Shown here one piece after another: positions 16,880 through 24,471 of a stretch of 43,473 nucleotides of DNA (position 1 is the first letter of the stretch; each line of letters starts with the position of its first letter). The DNA lies in assembly GCF_024129865.1 (NCBI RefSeq), contig NZ_JAMYFE010000057.1:1-43473 (forward strand). Direction: 5' to 3'. The notes under the pieces are model-generated. The model was not told the origin of the DNA, did not search any database, and saw nothing but the letters and a program-made list of their open reading frames with translations. The translations under genes and the position numbers were made by a program. Source of the DNA: Stieleria tagensis. Its GTDB lineage: Bacteria > Planctomycetota > Planctomycetia > Pirellulales > Pirellulaceae.

Positions 16880-18892
16880 TCAGTTCCGCAGGATCCACCA
16901 GATACGGCTGAGTGCTGATGGCACGCTGCCGTTGTCTTTCAAGCGTTTGGCAATGTCAGCCAAATCATCAGGAACCTTGTCGTCACCGGACAGATACACC
17001 AAGTGTTGGATCTGTTGGTCGTAATCGTCGATCGATCGTAGCCAGGAAACGGGCAATGATGAATTGTCGCTAGGGAAATCGACACTCAACTGTTGTGCCA
17101 GACTGATGGCCGGTTGGCCGTCACCGGACTGTGATGTCGAAACATTCTTGCGAGGCGCTTGAAAAATCGGCTGAGCCAGCAGGGCGGATTGTTCGTCTGG
17201 TTGCAGCAGTCCGCCGACACGGCGCATTGCAATGTCCATTCGATCCTTGCGCGACGACGAGGGTTTATCGACAGCGGCGGCAAAGGCACCGACCAGTTCC
17301 AACGCTTCGATCCGGTCGGAGTCGCTGGTCGTCAACAGGGCTTCGCCACGCAGTGCATCCGGGGTGCTCCGCCGAGCCATCGGGGATGCGATGATCAATG
17401 CCAATGTCCGAGCGACATCGAAACCGCTGGCCTGTAGGTCCGCGGCCAACTGTGTGTGCAGCTGATCAAGTTGTTGGCCACTAGGCGGTGCAAACACATC
17501 GACAGGCGATGGTTTGAGTTTGCGACCATGAACGAGTTGCCACAGCGAATCGACCAGGCTGCCGGCCAGGACACGGCTGCCGACCAGCGAATCACTCCAG
17601 CCGTTCAGTCCATCGAAATCGTTGGGGGCACCCAGCAGACGTGGACTGACATGCGGCTCCGCCAATCGCTGCCGACCATCGGGCAGTTCAAAGAACGTCG
17701 GCGCCGGATCGGTTTGATCAGCGACCGCCCAGCCGTCATCTTGCCATGTGACCGCGTTGCGAACCAAGGCGACAAACGACCAAAAATCCTCTTGCGTGCC
17801 CGAGCGACCGATTTTTGAATTGTGGCATTCAACGCAGCGCAGGTCGGCGTTCATGGTGATGTCGGCCAACCGTTTGGAAACGCCTTCAACGCCGCCATGA
17901 CCGATCGATTGGTACCACTGTTTTGATTGATTGCTGGATCCATTGATCAGCGAAACCAAGGTGGTGTCGAAAGGCTGTTGGCCGCTAAATCCACGCGCAA
18001 CTTCGTCGACCAAGTCAGCTTTGTCGGGTTGGGACATTGCCCACAGGTTCCGCTCGGTTGCCGAGGCCAACCAGTGTTTGGCAAGTTCTTTCGCCTGGGT
18101 CGGTTGAGCTAAGGCGCGATGCAGACGTTCGGGGTCGGACAACACATCACCTGCCAACACGATACCGAGTTGATCTTTCAATCGTGCGGTGATCTCGTGA
18201 TTGGGAGCGTCCGGTGTCGGCGTGATCCCCAACTGGTTCCAGTATTCGCGTGCCGTCGCGGCGGTTTCAGCGGCGACCAGCGTGAGTGGGTCAGCGGTGG
18301 TGGACCGTGGTGTAGCGACGGGGTTTTGACCACGACCAGGGGCATTGCCGATCCCGTGTTCGGTCTCGGTGGCTGGGACATCGTTGCTAGCGATTCGGGG
18401 CGAATCCAAGGGGATGCCACGCAGCGGACGACGCGGCGACGGTGTTTCCGGCGTTGAGGGTGAATCGGTTACCGCCACACTGGAATCGGTTGATTCAGTT
18501 GGTGCACCGGTTGCAGGTTGTGGTGCCGGAATGTTTTTGGTCGGATTCTCGGCGACAGAGTTCAGGCCCGGTGCGTTTAAGCCTGGTGCGGATTCATCTT
18601 CAGGCGTGTTACCGGCAGGGCCCAGCCAAACAATCGCAGCCAAGCTGGCGGCGATCGCGACGGCCACCGCAAAGGCTCGCGTCGGAGCGGACCAACGCGT
18701 TGGGGCTGTGGTTTGAGTGGTCGGAGTGCGACGGTGGACTTTGGTCTGCGAGAGCTGGGCCAAAATTTGGGCCGACAGATCAGGCGGACACTTGCGTTGT
18801 GCGGGGTCGCTGGGCACGAATTCAGCGAGCAATGCATCGATCATCGGATCGGCATCGTCATCCAGTTCGTGTGGTTGGTTGGGATGGGTCAT
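16880..18892 (-). CDS. Anti-sigma-like membrane protein with periplasmic DUF1549/DUF1553-type CxxCH module
   Basis: 670 residues. Residues 1-71 are cytoplasmic and include MIDALLAEFVPSD and PPDLSAQILAQL, typical of planctomycete anti-sigma N-termini; there is no HxxxCxxC zinc motif. One TM helix follows at ~72-91, then a Pro/Thr/Ser-rich linker to ~200. The periplasmic part aligns by eye with DUF1549/DUF1553 proteins: RCVECHN (C353, C356, H357) followed by an FW-F pattern as in the first gene of this operon, then a PSD1-like segment (residues ~430-510, SRVLAGSLVDSLWQ to IIASPMARRS). Its ATG overlaps the sigma stop (ATGA). Inference: it holds the sigma factor and senses a redox or substrate signal through a degenerate copy of the enzyme module. 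A non-regulatory role is not excluded. Confidence 0.72.
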   Translation of the reverse strand: MTHPNQPHELDDDADPMIDALLAEFVPSDPAQRKCPPDLSAQILAQLSQTKVHRRTPTTQTTAPTRWSAPTRAFAVAVAIAASLAAIVWLGPAGNTPEDESAPGLNAPGLNSVAENPTKNIPAPQPATGAPTESTDSSVAVTDSPSTPETPSPRRPLRGIPLDSPRIASNDVPATETEHGIGNAPGRGQNPVATPRSTTADPLTLVAAETAATAREYWNQLGITPTPDAPNHEITARLKDQLGIVLAGDVLSDPERLHRALAQPTQAKELAKHWLASATERNLWAMSQPDKADLVDEVARGFSGQQPFDTTLVSLINGSSNQSKQWYQSIGHGGVEGVSKRLADITMNADLRCVECHNSKIGRSGTQEDFWSFVALVRNAVTWQDDGWAVADQTDPAPTFFELPDGRQRLAEPHVSPRLLGAPNDFDGLNGWSDSLVGSRVLAGSLVDSLWQLVHGRKLKPSPVDVFAPPSGQQLDQLHTQLAADLQASGFDVARTLALIIASPMARRSTPDALRGEALLTTSDSDRIEALELVGAFAAAVDKPSSSRKDRMDIAMRRVGGLLQPDEQSALLAQPIFQAPRKNVSTSQSGDGQPAISLAQQLSVDFPSDNSSLPVSWLRSIDDYDQQIQHLVYLSGDDKVPDDLADIAKRLKDNGSVPSALSRIWWILRN

Positions 18893-19557
18893 GATTCGTT
18901 TACAAGCTGCAGTTTTTCTTCGACACAGCTGCGTAGTTGTTGTTTGGCTCGCTGCATCAAATTGCGGGCGCCGTGATCAGTGATCCCCAGTGCTTCGCCG
19001 ATTTCGACGCGGCTGGCACTGGAATCAAATCGCATTCGCAGCGCCAGTTGTGCCCGTTCAGTTAGTTTCTCAAAACAGTGTTGGAGTGCCTCGACGGCTG
19101 CGTTTCCGGTTAAGTCCTTACCGGCCCAGCGGTCCCAGGTTTCATCGAGTAATTCAGGTTCGGCAATCGTTTGCACGCGACCGAGTTTGCGGTGTCGCGA
19201 GACCAACAGGTTGTATGCAGTTCGGCGTAGGTAGCCGGCGGTCGCACTATCGTTGTGCTGGACGAAATCGTTACGTCGCAGCACGCGGAGAAAGGTTTCT
19301 TGTGTCAGGTCGTCGGCCGTCGCATCGTCGCAGCCCAGCATTCGCAGGTAGCGCCAAACACCGCTCTGGTGCCGCACAACCAACTCGGTCGCATCCAACT
19401 CAGCAGCGCCTTCATCGCAGTCATCAAGCCGATCTTCCCCGGGTTCATTGCCAACTGGCGACGAAACATCGGATCGATCGTTTGACTGGGGTACCGAAAC
19501 AGTCTTCGAGCCAGTCGAGCTTGGCGATTGACCGCCGACGCTGACATCATCCACCAA
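18889..19557 (-). CDS. ECF-type RNA polymerase sigma factor
   Basis: 222 residues. After a ~55-residue acidic, Ser-rich lead it has sigma region 2 (~58-125; DDLTQETFLRVLRR and YLRRTAYNLLVSRHRK) and region 4 (~163-216; LTERAQLALRMRF and the helix-turn-helix VEIGEALGITDHGARNLMQRAK). Region 3 is absent, as in ECF factors. The start is TTG (19557) or GTG (19554), two bases or so after the DUF1501 stop, so translation may depend on coupling. The ATGA overlap with the next gene fits sigma/anti-sigma co-expression. It probably directs transcription of this operon and possibly other loci; no matching promoter was proven here. Confidence 0.92.
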   Translation of the reverse strand: MVDDVSVGGQSPSSTGSKTVSVPQSNDRSDVSSPVGNEPGEDRLDDCDEGAAELDATELVVRHQSGVWRYLRMLGCDDATADDLTQETFLRVLRRNDFVQHNDSATAGYLRRTAYNLLVSRHRKLGRVQTIAEPELLDETWDRWAGKDLTGNAAVEALQHCFEKLTERAQLALRMRFDSSASRVEIGEALGITDHGARNLMQRAKQQLRSCVEEKLQLVNES

Positions 19558-19559
19558 TA

Positions 19560-20834
19560 TCAGGCCACCAGTTCGCGGATAACTTTTCCGCCATTTGCAA
19601 TTTTCATCGGGCGACGGTTCTTACTCATAAAGATTGTGTCCAATCCAATCCCCAGGCCTTCGCAAACGGTTGCCATCAGGTCTTCGCTACTGAACGGCTC
19701 GGATTCGACAGCCGTTCCATCGCTGCTGGTTTCACCGACCGCCAGTCCGCCCTTGATCCCTGCGCCGCCGACGACACAAGACCAGGACCGAGCCCAGTGG
19801 TCACGACCAGCGTTTTGGTTAATTCGGGGGGTTCGTCCGAATTCGCCCATCCAGATGATCGCCGTGTCTTGCAGCAAGCCACGTTGTTCCAGGTCCTCGA
19901 CCAATGCACTCATCGCCTTGTCCAGTTGCGGCAATTTAGTCGTTGAGAGCGTTTGGTGCACGTTATTATGCAGGTCCCAGCCGCCCAAGTCGACCTCCAC
20001 GAAGGGAACACCGGCTTCCACCAGCCGTCGCGCCAGCAAACAGCCTTGGCCAAAACCGTTCGTGCCGTAGCGTTCTTTGGTCTTTTCGTCTTCTTTTTCG
20101 ACTCGAAATGCCTCCATTTGGCTGCTGGTCATCAAATCGAAGGTCTTTTTCAGCACTTTGCCGTGCTCGCCGGCCGGCAAGCCTTTGGTACGTGCGGCAA
20201 AACCGCTTTCGATTTCTTGCAACGCGGCCATTCGTTGACGCAGTCGGGCGTCGTCCAATTTCATGTCCAAGTTACGGATTCGGCCGCTGCTGGTGACGGC
20301 GAACGGTGACCAGGCCATCCCCAGGAAACCGGGGCCCGCGCTGGCGCCGCCGATGGTCACAAACGGGGGGATCTCCAATTCGGGTCGTTGGTCGATCAAC
20401 TCATGCGAGATCACCGATCCGTAACTGGGGTGTTCGATATTCGGGTTGGGGACAAATCCGGTGTGCATGTAATAGCGGCCGCGGTTGTGATCGGCCTCCC
20501 GCGTCGACATGCTGCGGACGACGGACAGATTGTGCATCTGTTTGGCAACCATCGGCAGATGCTCACAGATCTGTGCATTTCCGCTGGTCGAAATCGGTCG
20601 AAACGGGCCACCGGTTGGCGCCCCGGGCTTCAGATCCCACATGTCCACCGTCGGGGGGCCACCGCCCATCCACAGCATGATGGCGGATTTGCGGTTTTTA
20701 CGCATCTCTTCGGCATTGGCCTGAATCGCGCCGCCCATGGTCATCGCCGCGGAGACCGCTGCGGTGGACCCGGCCAGGTGGTTCATGAAATGGCGGCGGC
20801 TCATGCCGGATGGGGTTTTCCAAGTCGATGTCAT
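19560..20834 (-). CDS. DUF1501 protein, Tat-exported
   Basis: 424 residues. The twin-arginine signal SRRHFMNHLAG plus an Ala-rich core ends near IQANAEE. The mature protein matches DUF1501, a family with an alkaline-phosphatase/sulfatase-like fold that is abundant in planctomycetes and of unproven function: IMLWMGGGPPTVDMWD near the start, ACLLARRLVEAGVPFVEV-type segment (LLARRLVEAGVPFVEVD), and IIWMGEFGRTPRINQNAGRDH near the end. DUF1501 genes usually pair with DUF1549/DUF1553 genes, as here (85-base gap upstream). It precedes the sigma gene with only two bases between them. Likely periplasmic, working with the DUF1549 partner. Confidence 0.9.
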   Translation of the reverse strand: MTSTWKTPSGMSRRHFMNHLAGSTAAVSAAMTMGGAIQANAEEMRKNRKSAIMLWMGGGPPTVDMWDLKPGAPTGGPFRPISTSGNAQICEHLPMVAKQMHNLSVVRSMSTREADHNRGRYYMHTGFVPNPNIEHPSYGSVISHELIDQRPELEIPPFVTIGGASAGPGFLGMAWSPFAVTSSGRIRNLDMKLDDARLRQRMAALQEIESGFAARTKGLPAGEHGKVLKKTFDLMTSSQMEAFRVEKEDEKTKERYGTNGFGQGCLLARRLVEAGVPFVEVDLGGWDLHNNVHQTLSTTKLPQLDKAMSALVEDLEQRGLLQDTAIIWMGEFGRTPRINQNAGRDHWARSWSCVVGGAGIKGGLAVGETSSDGTAVESEPFSSEDLMATVCEGLGIGLDTIFMSKNRRPMKIANGGKVIRELVA

Positions 20835-20919
20835 TGCAGTTGCCTATCCGATGAGAAGTGTTTTGTGCTGTGAAGCCTGGCTAGATATAGAACGCGTCAA
20901 GGGGGCGATTGAACCCACG

Positions 20920-22599
20920 TCAATGTTGCATGATGAATTCGTTGCTATTGAGGATCGCCCACCACATGTCTTGCAGCATCTCGAGTTCATTGCCGCCACG
21001 GGCGCGGTACAGATCAGCGGCCAGTTTGACTTCGCGTTTGGTCGGTCGGCGTGCCAAGCCGGCTAGATACAGTTGTGTCAGCCGCTCGGTCGTTGAGTTG
21101 CCGGATTTCGAAAGTCGTTCCAGGAAACTTCCCGCGCCGATGCTGGTGGCGCGCTGAGTGAGTTCGCCGTTGAACAACATCAACGCCTGTGGAATCGAAC
21201 CGTCGAATGTCGTCGCTTCGTCGCCTTCGTCGGTGCCAAATGTGACCACGAACTGTCGCAGCCATTCACGCCGCTTTTGTTCCTGTTCCTCGTAGGTGCC
21301 TTTGGATGTTCCGCCGGATGCTGCGACCAAGGACTGGTACAGTTGTTCGGCTGCCATCTGACGCAGGTAAAACCGCGAGAATTTTGGTGTTTCGCCGATC
21401 GACGGATCATCGACTTGGTTGTTGCTGCCAAGTACCGATGCCAGTGAATAGGGTCGGCTGAGCGTGATCCAGGTGATCAGGTCTTTAATGTTGTAACTGG
21501 CACCGCGAAACTCAGTCGCTAGTTTGTCCAACAATTCGGGGTGCGTGGCGTTATTGTGCGGCCCCATGTCGTCGATCGGTTTGGTGAATCCATATCCCAA
21601 AAACATCGACCAGTAACGGTTCGCCGCCATCTGATCGAGTTCTTTGCTGTCCAGCATCAAACGTCCTAATTCGCGGCGTCGATTCACATCGTCGACATAG
21701 CCGCTGCGAGAAATCTCTGTGCCATCGGTGAACACCGGGTAGGCCACTCGAGTCAATCCATTTCGCATCTCGTAAAACACCAACGCGTCGCTGGGGTCAT
21801 TGGCTTCGCCGGCATAATCTTCGCTGACCAATTCGGCATAGCCGATGTCGCGTGTCCCGTCGACGTACCGCCGCAGTGCACGGGTCTGGCGAAAGAACGA
21901 GTTGAACTCCCAGAACTTTTGTTGCTTCCAGTCGTTGAAGGGGTGGTTGTGGCACTGCGTGCATTGGACCTGCTGGCCGAGAAAGATTCGTGACACGCTA
22001 CTGGCGGCCAACACGGCTTTCTCTTCATTGACCTTACCGACCAGGAAATTGACTGCGCCGTTGAATCCGGGCGCACCGGGCTTGGTCGCCCCTTCGGCGG
22101 TGACCAGTTCATAGACCATGCGGTCGTAGGGCTTGTTGGTGGCAAACGAATCACGCAGGTACTTCATCATGCCATCGCGATTGGTCAGGTCACGACGATC
22201 CATCCCGCCGCCGCGACCGATCAACAGGTTCGTCCAAACGGTCGCCCAGTGATTGGCGTAGGCTTCGGTGTAGCGGTCATCGTGCAGCAAACGGTCGACC
22301 AATTTTTCGCGACGATCGTTGCTCCGATCCGAAGTGAACTCCTGCAGTTCCTCCAGGTTAGGGATCCGTCCGATCACGTCCAAATAAACTCGGCGGCACC
22401 AACTGGCGTCATCAGCCTCTTTGGCCGGAGAAATCTCATAATCCACCCAACCCTGCTCAATCGCTTCATTGATCATCGCGATCTGAGGCGGTTGGACCGT
22501 TTCGCCCTGTGCTCGCTGCGGCGACACCACTGTGGCAACCGTCAACAAACCGGACAACACCATCAGGAGTCGCGTTTGAGAGTGTTTGAACGGTGTCAT
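20920..22599 (-). CDS. DUF1549/DUF1553 (PSCyt2-PSD1) cytochrome-like exported protein
   Basis: 559 residues with a signal peptide (LLMVLSGLLTVATVVS, cleavage near QGE). The DUF1549 (PSCyt2) region covers about 40-240 with WCRRVYLDVIGRIPN and the haem-c-like motif VQCTQCHNHPFNDW (C213, C216, H217). The DUF1553 (PSD1) region covers about 300-550 with MAANRYWSMFLGYGF and HPELLDKLATEF. Unlike the homologue at 30.3 kb it has no N-terminal PSCyt1 domain. These proteins are presumed periplasmic electron-transfer or degradative enzymes; no biochemical function is firmly established. It is the first gene of the four-gene operon ending in the sigma/anti-sigma pair. Confidence 0.9.
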   Translation of the reverse strand: MTPFKHSQTRLLMVLSGLLTVATVVSPQRAQGETVQPPQIAMINEAIEQGWVDYEISPAKEADDASWCRRVYLDVIGRIPNLEELQEFTSDRSNDRREKLVDRLLHDDRYTEAYANHWATVWTNLLIGRGGGMDRRDLTNRDGMMKYLRDSFATNKPYDRMVYELVTAEGATKPGAPGFNGAVNFLVGKVNEEKAVLAASSVSRIFLGQQVQCTQCHNHPFNDWKQQKFWEFNSFFRQTRALRRYVDGTRDIGYAELVSEDYAGEANDPSDALVFYEMRNGLTRVAYPVFTDGTEISRSGYVDDVNRRRELGRLMLDSKELDQMAANRYWSMFLGYGFTKPIDDMGPHNNATHPELLDKLATEFRGASYNIKDLITWITLSRPYSLASVLGSNNQVDDPSIGETPKFSRFYLRQMAAEQLYQSLVAASGGTSKGTYEEQEQKRREWLRQFVVTFGTDEGDEATTFDGSIPQALMLFNGELTQRATSIGAGSFLERLSKSGNSTTERLTQLYLAGLARRPTKREVKLAADLYRARGGNELEMLQDMWWAILNSNEFIMQH

Positions 22600-22912
22600 G
22601 GCATTGCATCCAGATGCAGGAACAAGAGCGGTGTGAATTTGGCTCGCGATTCGGTCCGATTCGGCCCGTACCGCTTCAATCTAAAAACGAATCAGCCGAC
22701 CGATGGTACCTGCAAGATTTTTCGGATTGTCGATTCAGGTTCCCGCTTGGCGGATTGACGTCGCGCAAACCCACTTTAGTCCCGGAAAACACTTCGTCGG
22801 AAGAACGAAATCGCGTTTTTATCGGACTGAACGAATATTGACCAAAGGTGTCACTAGCTGGGGGATGCTGATTGGCTGGTCTTGATCCACCCGCCACCTC
22901 AGGGATTCAGCA
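22600..22912. other. Divergent intergenic region, presumed promoter of the DUF1549-sigma operon
   Basis: About 310 bases between the DUF1549 gene (minus) and a small plus-strand gene. A GGAACC on the minus strand (22738-22743) could be an ECF -35 element, but I see no convincing -10 partner at the right spacing. No gene or strong repeat is seen. Confidence 0.35.
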
Positions 22913-23239
22913 ATGTCCACCCACCGCTCGGCCTTGATTTGCAGTGGCGTTTGTTCGCCAGTGGTCCCCGTTCCCCGCTACCGCGGGTTGGACCGCGGCT
23001 GGTTGATCGCCCGCCCCTTTGAACCTGACGACTCGATCCTGGGTGGTTCGCCCCCACCGAGCACGTCTCAACGCGACGGCATCCGCTGTTTGCAGATCGC
23101 CACCGGCCAATGGTGCCCGCCAGACCAGGCCACTTGGTTTCCCGTCCGCTCGGCGGCGACCAGCTATGCCAACGATTTGACTCGGCCCGATCACGATCAA
23201 GTTGAAATTGTGTTCTTGACCAAGGTGCCAGGCGGTTAG
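22913..23239 (+). CDS. Hypothetical 108-residue protein
   Basis: Small basic/polar protein with four cysteines and several Pro-rich turns; no signal peptide, membrane helix or known family. Third codon positions are rich in C and G and resemble those of neighbouring genes, which favours this frame over two overlapping minus-strand frames that read as low-complexity Arg/Gly/Ser. ATG start directly after the operon promoter region; 143 bases separate it from the C39-like gene. Function unknown; whether it is a gene at all needs a homologue. Confidence 0.45.
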   Translation: MSTHRSALICSGVCSPVVPVPRYRGLDRGWLIARPFEPDDSILGGSPPPSTSQRDGIRCLQIATGQWCPPDQATWFPVRSAATSYANDLTRPDHDQVEIVFLTKVPGG

Positions 23240-23382
23240 CGAGTTTGATGAAGTCTTGCCAGAAATTCGAATTGGCATCGGATCTGCACTTGATGAACAC
23301 CATTGCTTCATTGTTTCTTAACGGGGGTGGCGTCTACCGCCGATGACGGGCAGCGGCTGTCTTTCGAGACTGGAGAGATCGG

Positions 23383-24297
23383 ATGGGAATGGATCTGTGG
23401 ATCGCGATCGGATTTATCGCCTCGTTCTCCGGGCTTAGCTTCATTGCGGGCCGGCGATTGTCGCTGTCGGTCTATCGCGACCGACCCGCGCTGTTCGTCG
23501 AATGTTTGTTACTGTCGCTGGTGTTTGCGTTTGGGCTCTCTGGCCGACTGTTGTGGGCCAGCGCGCTGCCGACCGCAGCGGTGGTTTGCTGGTCCAATTG
23601 GTTGCCCATTCTGTTGGCGTTTGCTGCCGGTCTGGCGTCAAACGCATCGGCACTGCGACAGCTTTCGCGATCGATCGCAGTCACGTCGATGCTGTTGCTG
23701 TCGGCAGGTTTTTTGATCCTGCCGGTGCTGCGACCGAGCCTGTTTCCGATTGAGATCGCGAACACCGCCGATTGGCAGGACGGCGTCTGTCTGCAAAGCA
23801 ATGAAGCGAGTTGCGGACCCGCTGCCGCTGCCACGCTGCTGCGCCAGTCGGGCTTGTTAGCGCCGCTGCCGCTGCGCCACCAAGCCGGGCATTGGGATCC
23901 GACCCCGCTCGATTCCAGTGAAACCTGGCTCGCCGGCGCGTGTTTAACCAGCCGCCACGGGACTTCGTCACTGGGATTGATTCGTGGGTTGCGGATGGCG
24001 GTCAACGGCAGTGATCGCCAAGTCCAGGTGGCCGATTCTGACCCTGGTCGCTGGTCGATTAACGGTCAATTGCCCAACTTGGCGGTGGTTCGGTTCCGCA
24101 ATCACCGTGCAGCGGGACCGGTCACACAGCTTCTGGGGACCGATGCCGAAGGTCATGCGATTGTCGTGCACAGTCGCACCAGCGATGGCCGCTGGCGAAT
24201 CGCCGACCCGGCAGTCGGCTGGCGAATGTGGAGCGACGAAGAGCTGCGCCGTGTGTTCACTGGTGAGGCGATTTATCTTGGCAACCATTCCGAGTGA
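23383..24297 (+). CDS. Membrane-embedded C39-like cysteine peptidase
   Basis: 304 residues. About four hydrophobic helices occupy residues 4-22, 40-62, 66-88 and 98-118. A C39-type papain-fold domain follows from ~130: oxyanion Q138 and nucleophile C144 in LQSNEASCGPAAAATLL, H258 in AEGHAIVVHSR and D275 in WRIADPAVGW, giving a complete Gln-Cys-His-Asp set. C39 domains usually remove leader peptides in bacteriocin exporters, but here there is no ABC ATPase, nor any nearby double-glycine precursor. It may process a surface protein or act on another substrate. The giant adhesin-like gene lies 174 bases downstream. The ATG at 23383 follows a GGAGAG sequence. Confidence 0.72.
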   Translation: MGMDLWIAIGFIASFSGLSFIAGRRLSLSVYRDRPALFVECLLLSLVFAFGLSGRLLWASALPTAAVVCWSNWLPILLAFAAGLASNASALRQLSRSIAVTSMLLLSAGFLILPVLRPSLFPIEIANTADWQDGVCLQSNEASCGPAAAATLLRQSGLLAPLPLRHQAGHWDPTPLDSSETWLAGACLTSRHGTSSLGLIRGLRMAVNGSDRQVQVADSDPGRWSINGQLPNLAVVRFRNHRAAGPVTQLLGTDAEGHAIVVHSRTSDGRWRIADPAVGWRMWSDEELRRVFTGEAIYLGNHSE

Positions 24298-24471
24298 TGT
24301 GACCTGGTAGCGACGCAAACAGTGAAGACAAGTTCACTCGTTTGGTATATGCTGTTGGGGTGTCGGATTTCCCCTAGAGCATTCTGTCGATCCTTCATGC
24401 GCCCTTCCCGGATTGGTTGAAATGATCCAAGGGCAGGCGACAGTTGGGCTGAGCTACTTGAGGTACAGACG

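Noticed and set aside
22738-22743. GGAACC on the minus strand as the -35 box of an ECF promoter
   Set aside because: No convincing -10 element at 16-18 bases; one hexamer alone occurs often by chance.
22899-23311. Two overlapping minus-strand open frames of about 134 residues
   Set aside because: They lie opposite the better-supported 108-residue plus-strand frame, read as low-complexity Arg/Gly/Ser, and show no signal, membrane or domain feature.
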